This document shows, piece by piece, positions 26,907-34,739 of a stretch of 57,655 bases of DNA. The notes below the pieces were generated by a model. The model was not told the DNA's origin and searched no databases. It was given only the letters and a program-made list of their open reading frames with translations. Within the stretch, counting starts at the first letter, position 1. Each line of letters opens with the position of its first letter. The stretch comes from Candidatus Brachybacterium merdavium (GTDB taxonomy: Bacteria > Actinomycetota > Actinomycetes > Actinomycetales > Dermabacteraceae), in the NCBI GenBank assembly GCA_019118275.1, contig DWZH01000035.1:1-57655 (forward strand), in the 5' to 3' direction. A program made the position numbers and the translations under genes.

Positions 26907-28944
26907 CGACTGTGACCGACTTGGCGAGATTGCGGGGCTGGTCGACATCCAGTCCCTTGGCCGTGGCCAGCTCGCACGCGAAGATCTGCAGGGGGATGAC
27001 CGTCAGCAGCGCGGCGAACAGCGTGCGTGTGGCGGGCACGCGGATCACTTCGTCGGCATAGGGCAGCACGTCCTCGTCCCCTTCCTCGGCGATCACCAGG
27101 GTGCGGGCGCCGCGGGCGCGGATCTCCTGGATGTTGGAGATCAGCTTGGAGTGCAGCACGTCGCGTCCGCGCGGGGAGGGGACGATCACGAACACCGGCT
27201 GACCCTCCTCGATCAGAGCGATCGGGCCATGTTTGAGCTCCCCGGCGGCGAAGCCCTCGGCGTGGATGTAGGCGATCTCCTTCAGCTTCAGCGCCCCCTC
27301 CATCGCGGTGGGGTAGCCGACGTGGCGCCCCAGGAACAGCACGCTGGTGGCGTCCTGCATGGACTGGGCGAGCTGCTCGACCTGCGCGGAGTCGTCCAGG
27401 ACTCGCTGAATTTTCTCGGGGATGGACTGCAGGTCCTCCATGATCTCGGCGATCTCCTCGGGGAAGAGGTTGCCGCGCACCTGCGCGAGGTACAGGCCCA
27501 GCAGGTAGCAGGCGGCGATCTGGCCCAGGTAGGCCTTGGTGGAGGCGACCGCGATCTCGGGGCCGACGTACAGATACAGCGCCGCATCGGCCTCACGAGG
27601 GATGGTGGAGCCGCGGGTGTTGCAGATGGCGATCACCTTGGCGCCCTGCTCGCGGGCGTGGCGCACCGCCATCAGGGTGTCCATGGTCTCTCCGGACTGG
27701 GAGATGGCGACCACCAGGGTCTTCTCGGTGACCACGGGGTCGCGGTAGCGGAACTCGTGGGCCAGCTCCACCTCGACGGGGATGCGGCACCAGTGCTCGA
27801 TGGCGTACTTGACCACGGCGCCGGCGTTGGCGGCGGTCCCACAGGCGATCACCACGATCTTGTCGATGCTGCGCAGCACGGACTCGTCGATGTCGCGCTC
27901 GTCCAGCTGCAGCGTCCCGTCCACCAGGCGGCCCAGGAGGGTATCGGCGAGCGCGCCGGCCTGCTCGTGGATCTCCTTGGCCATGAAGGAGGGGTAGCCG
28001 CCCTTCTGCGCCGCGGCCACGTCCCACTCGATTCTGAAGCGCTTGGGATCGGGCACCTCGGTGCCGTCGGTCTCGATCACCCGGACCGAGTCCGCGGTGA
28101 CGGTGACGATCTGGTCCTGATCGATCTCCAGCGCCTCCTTGGTGGAGTCGACGAAGGCAGCGACATCCGAGCCCAGGAAGTTCTCCCCCTCCCCCAGTCC
28201 CACCACCAGCGGAGAGTTGCGGCGAGCGGCCACCACCGTGCCGGGCTGGTCGCGGTGGACCGCGAGCAGGGTGAAGGCGCCCTCGAGGCGAGCGGTGGTG
28301 GCCCGCATCGCCTCGGTCAGGTCGCCGGTCTGCTCGACCTCGCGGGCCAGCAGGTGGGCGGCCACCTCGGAGTCGGTCTCGGACACGAAGACGAATCCGT
28401 CGGCCGCCAGGTCGGCGCGCAGCTGGGCGAAGTTCTCGATGATCCCGTTGTGGACCACGGCCAGCTCTCCGTCGCGGCCACCCCGGTGGGGATGGGCATT
28501 GGTGTCGGTGGGGGCGCCGTGGGTCGCCCAGCGGGTGTGGCCGATGGCCACTCCCCCATGGGTGGTGCCCAGGGCCTGCTTCGTCGCGGCATCGGCCACT
28601 TGCCCGGCGCCAGCGGCTTGCCGGGCACGGGTGTCGGCGGCCATCCCGGCACCGGTATCGGCGACCTGCTCGGCGCCGGTGGTCTGCCCGGCATCGGCGG
28701 TCTGCCGGGCATCGGCGGTCTGCCGGGCATCGGTGTCAGTTGCTTCGAGGGCCTCGCGCAGATTCTTCAGCTTGCCGGAGCGCTTGGTGACGCGCACCTG
28801 CTCGTCGACCACTGCGATCCCCGCGGAGTCGTAGCCGCGGTACTCGAGGCGCGCGAGCCCCTGGAGGACGACGTCGAGGGGACGGGAGGAGGGAGCTTGG
28901 GGCGATGCGGCCTGCGGGCCTGCGTATCCGACGATTCCACACAT
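26902..28944 (-). CDS. glmS: Glucosamine-6-phosphate synthase with a repetitive insertion
   Basis: GlmS converts fructose-6-phosphate and glutamine to glucosamine-6-phosphate for UDP-GlcNAc. The catalytic Cys2 is in MCGIVGYAG. The glutaminase motifs HTRWATHG and HNGIIENF and two SIS domains (ISQSGETMDTL) are present, with the C-terminal DQPRNLAKSVTVE. The length is 680 residues against about 610-625 usually. The excess is an Ala/Asp/Gln/Thr-rich insert at about 69-127, just before GHTRWATHG, containing the repeated unit ADARQT. TAGCGT ends seven bases before the ATG. Everything else is intact, so activity is expected. Confidence 0.95.
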   Translation of the reverse strand: MCGIVGYAGPQAASPQAPSSRPLDVVLQGLARLEYRGYDSAGIAVVDEQVRVTKRSGKLKNLREALEATDTDARQTADARQTADAGQTTGAEQVADTGAGMAADTRARQAAGAGQVADAATKQALGTTHGGVAIGHTRWATHGAPTDTNAHPHRGGRDGELAVVHNGIIENFAQLRADLAADGFVFVSETDSEVAAHLLAREVEQTGDLTEAMRATTARLEGAFTLLAVHRDQPGTVVAARRNSPLVVGLGEGENFLGSDVAAFVDSTKEALEIDQDQIVTVTADSVRVIETDGTEVPDPKRFRIEWDVAAAQKGGYPSFMAKEIHEQAGALADTLLGRLVDGTLQLDERDIDESVLRSIDKIVVIACGTAANAGAVVKYAIEHWCRIPVEVELAHEFRYRDPVVTEKTLVVAISQSGETMDTLMAVRHAREQGAKVIAICNTRGSTIPREADAALYLYVGPEIAVASTKAYLGQIAACYLLGLYLAQVRGNLFPEEIAEIMEDLQSIPEKIQRVLDDSAQVEQLAQSMQDATSVLFLGRHVGYPTAMEGALKLKEIAYIHAEGFAAGELKHGPIALIEEGQPVFVIVPSPRGRDVLHSKLISNIQEIRARGARTLVIAEEGDEDVLPYADEVIRVPATRTLFAALLTVIPLQIFACELATAKGLDVDQPRNLAKSVTVE
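28564..28740. repeat. In-frame 18-bp minisatellite inside glmS
   Basis: The sequence contains near-identical 18-bp units (GGTCTGCCGGGCATCGGC) repeated head to tail near 28677-28730. More degenerate 18-24-bp copies extend to about 28564. It encodes the inserted residues 69-127. Confidence 0.8.
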
Positions 28945-29237
28945 GCGCCTCACGCTAACCATCCCAGCCGCGTTCGAAAGCTCCCGCGCGCAGCTGGCAG
29001 GAGTCCTTGCTCACGATCGGGCGGGGGCGCGCTCATCCCTGGCTGAGCGCACGCACGAGCAGTCACGTTCACGCACGGAGCGATCACCGGCTGCAGTGAC
29101 CCGACGAACCGACTGCAGCCGCCCGGAAGCAAGCACCGAGACACGGCGGCACCGGCCGGGCCGCCATCATGGTCCGGGGTATTCGCCACTATTTCCCAGA
29201 GGATCTGCCACGAGCACCCGGGGCTCCGCCACCTCGT
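28945..29237. other. glmS upstream region
   Basis: This is the first part of the 797-base glmS-coaA gap. ACGCTA at 28952-28957 is a -10-like TAGCGT for glmS on the minus strand. No gene is recognised in the remainder; open frames here lack ribosome sites and family resemblance. Confidence 0.5.
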
Positions 29238-29301
29238 CCCCGGGACTCCAGGTCCCCGGGGCTGCAGTTCCCCCGGGGCTCCAGGCCCCCGGGGCTCCAG
29301 C
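29238..29301. repeat. Four tandem 16-bp repeats
   Basis: Units at 29238-29253, 29254-29269, 29270-29285 and 29286-29301 follow CCCCCGGGGCTCCAGG with few changes. A looser copy precedes them at 29215-29230. Each contains a short CCCCGGGG palindrome. Confidence 0.85.
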
Positions 29302-29313
29302 CACTGTCCTGGA

Positions 29314-29476
29314 TGTCATGTCTCAGGACATTGGGGACGCTTGGTGTTCCGGGACATCGGAGAAGCTTGATGTTCCGGGACATTGGGGACGGTCAGGGGT
29401 TGCGCTCTGAAATCTTCCACGAACATGGAAGATTTCAGAACCGAACCCGGTAGGGCCGTTGTCCTGCGACATGACA
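29314..29476. mobile_element. Possible miniature inverted-repeat element (about 163 bp, no transposase)
   Basis: The left end reads TGTCATGTCTCAGGACA (29314-29330). The right end, read on the minus strand from 29476 to 29460, is TGTCATGTCGCAGGACA. These are 17-bp terminal inverted repeats with one mismatch, starting with TG as in IS3/IS481-type elements. Inside are two copies of the palindrome TGTTCCGGGACA (29345-29356, 29371-29382) and a perfect 13-bp hairpin. No coding capacity and no clear target duplication is seen. A regulatory array rather than a mobile element is possible. Confidence 0.5.
29407..29438. other. Perfect 13-bp inverted repeat (AT-rich hairpin)
   Basis: CTGAAATCTTCCA and TGGAAGATTTCAG flank a 6-base loop. 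It is notably AT-rich for this genome and sits in the centre-right of the putative miniature element. Confidence 0.85.
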
Positions 29477-29542
29477 CCCGGTAGCGCCGATGTGCGCGGC
29501 GTCGGGTCGGAGCGGCGCGACACAGTGCCGACGGGGCGCCAC

Positions 29543-29640
29543 CGACAGGCATCCGGCATCACCACCGACAGGCACCCGGCATCCCCTCGGCAGGCATCCG
29601 GCATCACCACCGACCGGCACCCGGCATCGCCCTCGGCAGG
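29543..29640. repeat. 22-23-bp tandem array upstream of coaA
   Basis: Units at 29543-29565, 29566-29587, 29588-29610 and 29611-29633 plus a partial copy share CGRCMGGCAYCCGGCATC. Alternate units are the most alike, indicating a higher-order repeat of about 45 bp. Confidence 0.85.
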
Positions 29641-29741
29641 CCCATTCCGCACGGCGACGGGACCCACCGCCGGGTGCGGTTCGTGTCTCACATGGACTCG
29701 AACGGCCGGGGCCGGGTGCCGGGGACTGTAAGAATCCCGGT

Positions 29742-30698
29742 ATGAAGTCCGCTTCAGCGTCGAGCGCCGTCTCCCCCTACGACGAGATCCCCCGTGAGGA
29801 ATGGGCACGACTGTCCCAGCAGACCCCACTGCCCCTGTCCGAAGAGGACGTGACCAAGCTGCGCGGTCTCGGGGACCGGGTCGACCTGCATGAGGTCGAT
29901 GCCGTCTACCGGCCGATCTCGCGCCTGCTGAACATCCATGTCGCCGCCGCGCAGTCGCTGCGGCACTCCCGCGGCGACTTCCTGGCCCAGCGTCAGCACC
30001 GCACCCCGTACGTGATCGCGGTGGCCGGTTCCGTGGCGGTGGGCAAGTCGACCACCGCGAGGCTGCTGCGGGAGCTGATGGCGCGCTGGCCCGACACCCC
30101 GCGCGTCTCGCTCGTGACCACCGACGGCTTCCTGTATCCCAACGCCGAACTCGAGTCGCGGGGCATCATGCACCGCAAGGGCTTCCCGGAGAGCTACGAC
30201 CGACGGCGCCTGCTGCGTTTCGTCTCCGACGTCAAGGCCGGTGTCGCACACGTCGAGGCGCCCGTGTACTCCCATCTGACCTACGACATCGTCGAGGACG
30301 AGCGGGTGGTGGTCGAGCGGCCCGACGTGCTGATCCTGGAGGGGCTGAACGTGCTGCAGCCGGCCCGTCCGCGCCGTGACGGCCGGGTGGGCATGGCGGT
30401 CTCGGACTTCTTCGACTTCTCGGTCTACGTCGATGCCCGCGGTGAGGACGTGCAGCGCTGGTACGTCGAGCGGTTCCTGAAGCTGCGGCGCACCGCCTTC
30501 TCCGATCCGCGCTCCTACTTCCGGCGTTACGCGGAGCTGTCCGACGGGGAGGCCCGCGAGACCGCGCTGCGGATCTGGCGCACCATCAACGGCCCCAACC
30601 TGCGCGAGAACGTGGTGCCCACGCGTGGCCGGGCCGACCTGGTGCTGCGCAAGGATGGTCAGCACCGCGTGCAGAACGTGCTGCTGCGCAAGGTCTGA
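29742..30698 (+). CDS. coaA: Type I pantothenate kinase
   Basis: CoaA phosphorylates pantothenate in the first committed step of CoA synthesis. The 318 residues include the P-loop GSVAVGKS (96-103), [25 protein letters not shown] and the C-terminal [24 protein letters not shown], all typical of the bacterial type I enzyme. AAGAAT at 29730-29735 ends six bases before ATG 29742, suggesting leaderless transcription. It is convergent with glmM, with a 35-base gap. Confidence 0.96.
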   Translation: MKSASASSAVSPYDEIPREEWARLSQQTPLPLSEEDVTKLRGLGDRVDLHEVDAVYRPISRLLNIHVAAAQSLRHSRGDFLAQRQHRTPYVIAVAGSVAVGKSTTARLLRELMARWPDTPRVSLVTTDGFLYPNAELESRGIMHRKGFPESYDRRRLLRFVSDVKAGVAHVEAPVYSHLTYDIVEDERVVVERPDVLILEGLNVLQPARPRRDGRVGMAVSDFFDFSVYVDARGEDVQRWYVERFLKLRRTAFSDPRSYFRRYAELSDGEARETALRIWRTINGPNLRENVVPTRGRADLVLRKDGQHRVQNVLLRKV

Positions 30699-30733
30699 GG
30701 GACAGCGGCGCCCAGGGGCGGCGGGACCGTGGC

Positions 30734-32080
30734 TCAGAGGCCGACGCGCTCGCGCACCACGCCGGCCAGCCGCTCGGCGATCTCGGTGGCCTGGTCGTCG
30801 TGCGGGGCCTCCACCATCACCCGCACCACGGGCTCGGTGCCGGAGGGGCGCAGCAGCACCCTGCCGGTCTCCCCCAGCTCACGCTCGGCCGCGGCGATGG
30901 CATCGGTGACGCCGCGGTCGATGGTGGCCCGGGCCCGGTCGACGTCCTTGACGTTGATCAAAGCCTGCGGGAGGCGGGTCATGACGTCGGCGAGCTCACG
31001 GGCGGTGCGCCCGGTCTCGACCATGCGCTGCAGCAGGTGCAGGGCGGTCAGCTCGCCGTCACCGGTGGTGGCGTGCTCGGCGATGATCACGTGGCCGGAC
31101 TGCTCCCCGCCGATGGAGTAGCCGCCCAGGGTCATCTCCTCCAGCACGTAGCGGTCGCCGACGCCGGTCTGGCCGAGCACGATGCCGTGCTCACGCATCG
31201 CCAGCTTCAGCCCGAGGTTGCTCATCACGGTCACCACCAGGGTGTCGTCGTGGAGCTTGCCACGCTCCTTGAGGTCCAGGGCGAGGATCGCCATGATCTG
31301 GTCGCCGTCGATGATCTCGCCATCGGCGTCGACCGCGAGGCAGCGGTCGGCGTCCCCGTCGAAAGCGACGCCGATATCGGCGCCGTGCTCGCGCACCGCG
31401 ACCTGGAGCGGTCCGAGATGGGTGGATCCGACACCGTCGTTGATCAACCCGCCGTCACGGCGGTCGCCGATCACGTGCACGGTCGCGCCGGCGCGGCGCA
31501 GCGCCTCGGGGCCGGTGATGCTCGCGGCGCCGTTGGCGCAGTCGGCGACCACGGTGACCCCGGTCAGGGGGCGCTGCAGGGTCGAGACCAGGTGTTCGAC
31601 GTAGGACTCGACGGCACCGTCGAAGCTGGTGATGGTGCCCACGTCGGCGCCCTGGGGGCGGTCCCACTCCTCGCCGAGGCGGGCCTCGATCGCGTCCTCG
31701 ACCTCGTCGGGCAGTTTGGTGCCGCCGCGCGCGAAGAACTTGATGCCGTTGTCCGCGGCGGGGTTGTGGGAGGCGGAGATCATCACCCCGAGGTCGACCC
31801 CGCTGGACTGCACCAGATGGGCCAGGCCCGGCGTGGGCAGGATCCCGGCGTCGAGCACATCGACCCCGGCGCCGGCCAGGCCCGCGCTCACGGCGGCCGA
31901 GAGGAAGTCCCCCGAGGGGCGGGTGTCCCGGGCGACGATCGCACGGGGCCGGGAGCCTCCGAAGGCGCCCAAGGTGCCCAGGACATGGGCCGCGCCCACG
32001 GACAGCTCGACCGCGAGCTCCGCGGTGATGTCGCCGTTCGCGCGTCCGCGCACTCCGTCGGTTCCGAACAGTCGTGCCAT
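30734..32080 (-). CDS. glmM: Phosphoglucosamine mutase
   Basis: GlmM interconverts glucosamine-6-phosphate and glucosamine-1-phosphate on the way to UDP-GlcNAc. It has 448 residues. It starts [12 protein letters not shown]; the phosphoserine is S104 in ISASHNP; the Mg loop is FDGDADRC; and the C-terminal phosphate loop is [19 protein letters not shown] lies upstream of ATG 32080, so the earlier in-frame ATG is not needed. It shares its pathway with glmS, 1.8 kb downstream on the same strand but separated by coaA in the opposite orientation. Confidence 0.97.
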   Translation of the reverse strand: MARLFGTDGVRGRANGDITAELAVELSVGAAHVLGTLGAFGGSRPRAIVARDTRPSGDFLSAAVSAGLAGAGVDVLDAGILPTPGLAHLVQSSGVDLGVMISASHNPAADNGIKFFARGGTKLPDEVEDAIEARLGEEWDRPQGADVGTITSFDGAVESYVEHLVSTLQRPLTGVTVVADCANGAASITGPEALRRAGATVHVIGDRRDGGLINDGVGSTHLGPLQVAVREHGADIGVAFDGDADRCLAVDADGEIIDGDQIMAILALDLKERGKLHDDTLVVTVMSNLGLKLAMREHGIVLGQTGVGDRYVLEEMTLGGYSIGGEQSGHVIIAEHATTGDGELTALHLLQRMVETGRTARELADVMTRLPQALINVKDVDRARATIDRGVTDAIAAAERELGETGRVLLRPSGTEPVVRVMVEAPHDDQATEIAERLAGVVRERVGL

Positions 32081-32298
32081 GGCGGCGGGGTCCTCCCGTG
32101 GTCGTGTCGCGCCGCAGGGGTGGTCCGGGCGCTGGGTCGACAATAGCGCGGTCAGGCCCGTGATCGGGCAGCGGCACGACGGGCCGGGGCTCGCAGGATC
32201 CTCACTGCGTCGACACCGTCGCGCTCATGCGGGGCCGACCGCGGCGGGGGCGCCGGCTGACGCCCCGCCGCGCCGCCCGGGTACGAGGCGGATACGAG
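32081..32298. other. Gap between glmM and the rpsI terminator
   Basis: This holds the glmM ribosome site and presumably its promoter; I could not pick a convincing -10 element. No gene or repeat is seen. Confidence 0.5.
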
Positions 32299-32330
32299 GA
32301 AGGCCCCCGCACCGGGATGCGGGGGCCTTC
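32299..32330 (-). terminator. rplM-rpsI terminator hairpin
   Basis: GAAGGCCCCCGCA pairs perfectly with TGCGGGGGCCTTC around a 6-base loop, 54 bases past the rpsI stop. Confidence 0.88.
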
Positions 32331-32383
32331 TGGCCGGAACGATCTCTCGCCCGGCGGCTGAGCGGCGGCAACTGCCGCGCGGA

Positions 32384-32887
32384 TCAGCGCTTGGAGTACT
32401 GCGGGGCCTTGCGGGCCTTCTTGAGCCCGGCCTTCTTGCGCTCGATGATGCGCGCGTCGCGCGTGAGGAAACCGGCCTTCTTGAGAGTCGGACGGTTGTT
32501 GTCCACGTCGATCTCGTTCAGCGCACGTGCCACACCGAGACGGACCGCGCCGGCCTGGCCGGAGGGGCCGCCGCCGGAGATGCGGACGATCACGTCGAAG
32601 CGGCCCTGCAGGTCGAGGGCGGTCAGCGGATCGTTCACCTCCTGCTGGTGCAGCTTGTTCGGGAAGTAGGTCTCCAGATCGCGGCCGTTGATGGTCCACT
32701 GGCCGGAGCCGGGGAGCAGACGGACGCGGGCGACGGCACGCTTGCGGCGGCCGGTGCCGTAGCCGGGAGCGGTCACGGACTCGCCGGAGCCGACAGGGGC
32801 CTCACCGGTGGACTCGGTGGTGAAGCTGGTGGGGACGTCCTCGTCGGTCGAGGTGTCGAGGGTGTCAGGGGTGGTGGACTCGGTCAC
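32384..32887 (-). CDS. rpsI: 30S ribosomal protein S9
   Basis: S9 has its C-terminal tail in the ribosomal P site. The 167 residues contain a Thr/Glu/Ser-rich N-terminal extension of about 40 residues, common in actinobacterial S9. The fold then follows with [43 protein letters not shown], and the conserved C-terminus ending APQYSKR. AAGGAG precedes the start. It lies 48 bases after rplM in the standard L13-S9 operon. Confidence 0.97.
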   Translation of the reverse strand: MTESTTPDTLDTSTDEDVPTSFTTESTGEAPVGSGESVTAPGYGTGRRKRAVARVRLLPGSGQWTINGRDLETYFPNKLHQQEVNDPLTALDLQGRFDVIVRISGGGPSGQAGAVRLGVARALNEIDVDNNRPTLKKAGFLTRDARIIERKKAGLKKARKAPQYSKR

Positions 32888-32935
32888 GGTTCTCCTTGAT
32901 TCTTCCGTGCAGCAGGGCGAGAGCGGGGGCCCCGC

Positions 32936-33379
32936 TTACTGCGCCACCTGGCCGATGGTGAACGGGACGGGCTGCTGGGCGGCGTGAGGATGCTCGGAGC
33001 CTCGGTAGACCTTGAGCTTCTTCAGCTGCTGGGCAGCCAGCTTGTTCTTGGGGAGCATGCCTCGCACCGCCTTCTCGACCGCGCGCTCGGGGTTCTTCTC
33101 GAGCAGCTCGGAGTAGGGGGTGTCGCGCAGGCCGCCGGGGTAACCGGTGTGGCGGTAGGCCAGCTTGTCCTCACGCTTGTTCCCGGTCAGGGCGACCTTC
33201 TCCGCGTTGATGATGACTACGAAGTCGCCTGCATCCACGTGGGGCGCGAAGACCGGCTTGTGCTTGCCCCGCAACAGCTGAGCAGCCTGGGAAGCGAGCC
33301 GGCCGAGGACGACATCCGCTGCGTCGATGACGTACCAGGAGCGCTCGACTTCGTCGGGCTTCGGGGTGAACGTACGCAC
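32936..33379 (-). CDS. rplM: 50S ribosomal protein L13
   Basis: This early-assembling 50S protein is 147 residues from GTG 33379, starting [20 protein letters not shown]. It includes [35 protein letters not shown] in part, and [17 protein letters not shown] near the end. AGAAGAAGG precedes this GTG. An in-frame GTG near 33452, itself behind GGAGG, would add a basic extension of about 24 residues; the conserved length favours 33379. Confidence 0.96.
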   Translation of the reverse strand: MRTFTPKPDEVERSWYVIDAADVVLGRLASQAAQLLRGKHKPVFAPHVDAGDFVVIINAEKVALTGNKREDKLAYRHTGYPGGLRDTPYSELLEKNPERAVEKAVRGMLPKNKLAAQQLKKLKVYRGSEHPHAAQQPVPFTIGQVAQ

Positions 33380-33760
33380 TCGTGCCTTCTTCTCTCGTCG
33401 TGAGTGCCCGCGCGGCAGGTTGCCGGCAGGCACATTTCGATGGACCGTGGGCACGCTTCCTCCGGGAAAAAGCATGTCCGCATCGTTGCGCCCGTCCCGT
33501 TCCGCTTACGCCGCGACGACGGTCCGAGGATGTGTGTGAGGAGCCCTTTTCGCGCCGGGCGTGAGAGAACGGCAGCGGTTTCGGGCGCACATCACGGCAC
33601 AACGACGGCTCAGACTACGTGCCCGGAGCGAACCAGGTCAACGTCGCGGGTCCCCTGGCAGGGTGGCTTCGCCCACTCCAGGCAGGGCCGACGGGTCGAT
33701 CGACCCGGGAACCGAGCCGATATGTGTCCGATCCCACCCGGCTCGCCACGCTCCCCCGTC
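33380..33760. other. rplM leader and truA-rplM gap
   Basis: This long gap lies upstream of the L13-S9 operon. On the minus strand a GTGCC/GGCAC arm pair (33433-33404) could form a leader hairpin over the region just ahead of the rplM ribosome site. A second ribosome-site-like GGAGG with an in-frame GTG lies near 33452. L13 autoregulation of this operon is known in E. coli, but the element here is only a candidate. No gene is seen. Confidence 0.35.
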
Positions 33761-33794
33761 GGCCGTGTTCCACGGTCCGCCGTGCTCCACGGTC
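33761..33794. repeat. Two 17-bp repeats, each a mini-hairpin, at the truA stop
   Basis: GGCCGTGTTCCACGGTC (33761-33777) and CGCCGTGCTCCACGGTC (33778-33794) each contain CCGTG-NNN-CACGG. The second reaches the truA stop codon (33795-33793). It may serve as a weak terminator. Confidence 0.7.
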
Positions 33795-34677
33795 ACCGGC
33801 GCATCACCCGCGTTGCCCGGGCCTGGGCGGCGAGCCGATCATCCGGCGGGTACTCGACCCCCTCGAGGGTCAGCCCCTGGGCCGGGCTCATCGGAGCCGC
33901 GCCGATGCCCCCGCGGCCGGCCGACTCCCGGGTGCGGGCGGTGAGGATCTGCTGCGGCCAGATCTGCTCGCGCCGCCCCTCCCCCACGGCCATCAGCGCT
34001 CCGACCAGGGAGCGCACCATGTGGTGGCAGAAGGCGTCTGCCTCGATGGTGGCGACCACCAGGCCCTCGTCGGCCAAGCCGGGCCCGGGGCGCTCCCAGC
34101 GCAGCGTCCGCAGGGTGCGGATGGTGGTGGCTCCCTCGCGGGGCCGGCAGTACGACAGGAAGTCGTGCTCGCCCAGCAGCGCCCGGCCTGCCTGATCCAT
34201 GGTCTCGACGTCCAGGGGGCGACGGTGGCGCAGCACGTCGCGGCGTAGCGGGTCATGGACCTCGGGACCGTCGGAGATCCGGTAGCGGTAGCGGCGGCCC
34301 AGCGCCCCGAACCGGGCGTCGAAGGCAGCGGGCACCTCGCAGGCGGCACGGACGACCACGTCTTCCGGGAGCACACCGCCCAGCCGGGTCACCAGGGCCT
34401 GGGCCGGGGTGCGGTCGGAGCGGCCGGGCAGGGTGGCCAGGACGGCCGGCGGCAGATCCAGGTGGCAGACCTGGCCGCGGGCATGGACTCCGGCGTCGGT
34501 GCGGCCGGCCACGGTCACCCGCACCGGGATCCGGGCCAGCTTCAACAGGGCCGCCTCGAGCACCCCCTGCACGGTGCGGTGGCCGGGCTGGGTGGCCCAG
34601 CCATGGAAGTCGGTGCCGTCGTAGGACAGGTCCAGACGCAGGCGGATCCGCTCGGGGTCCGTGGCAACCTCATGCAT
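33793..34677 (-). CDS. truA: tRNA pseudouridine(38-40) synthase
   Basis: TruA isomerises uridines 38-40 in tRNA anticodon stems. The 294 residues have the catalytic aspartate D61 in AGRTDAGVHARGQV, with LSYDGTDFHGWATQPG before it and DAFCHHMVRSLVGALMAVGEG near the C-terminus. TACGAT at 34690-34685 lies seven bases before ATG 34677 (leaderless pattern). The divergent purD has its own -10 only about 37 bases away. In many actinobacteria truA directly follows rplQ, which here is 22 kb away. Confidence 0.96.
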   Translation of the reverse strand: MHEVATDPERIRLRLDLSYDGTDFHGWATQPGHRTVQGVLEAALLKLARIPVRVTVAGRTDAGVHARGQVCHLDLPPAVLATLPGRSDRTPAQALVTRLGGVLPEDVVVRAACEVPAAFDARFGALGRRYRYRISDGPEVHDPLRRDVLRHRRPLDVETMDQAGRALLGEHDFLSYCRPREGATTIRTLRTLRWERPGPGLADEGLVVATIEADAFCHHMVRSLVGALMAVGEGRREQIWPQQILTARTRESAGRGGIGAAPMSPAQGLTLEGVEYPPDDRLAAQARATRVMRR

Positions 34678-34726
34678 GGCCCTGATCGTAGTGCGGGCAC
34701 CCCGGCTGGCCGAGCCCTGGCGTGGG

Positions 34727-34732
34727 TACCCT
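34727..34732 (+). promoter_or_regulatory. -10 element of a probable leaderless purD promoter
   Basis: TACCCT ends seven bases before GTG 34740. There is no ribosome site between them. Confidence 0.5.
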
Positions 34733-34739
34733 GGCCCGC

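Noticed and set aside
26269-29046. 925-residue plus-strand open frame
   Set aside because: It is antisense to glmS and acpS, both unmistakable. It is a product of codon-position GC bias.
29490-29741. In-frame upstream extension of coaA
   Set aside because: It translates the 22-23-bp repeats and has no ribosome site. CoaA starts at 29742.
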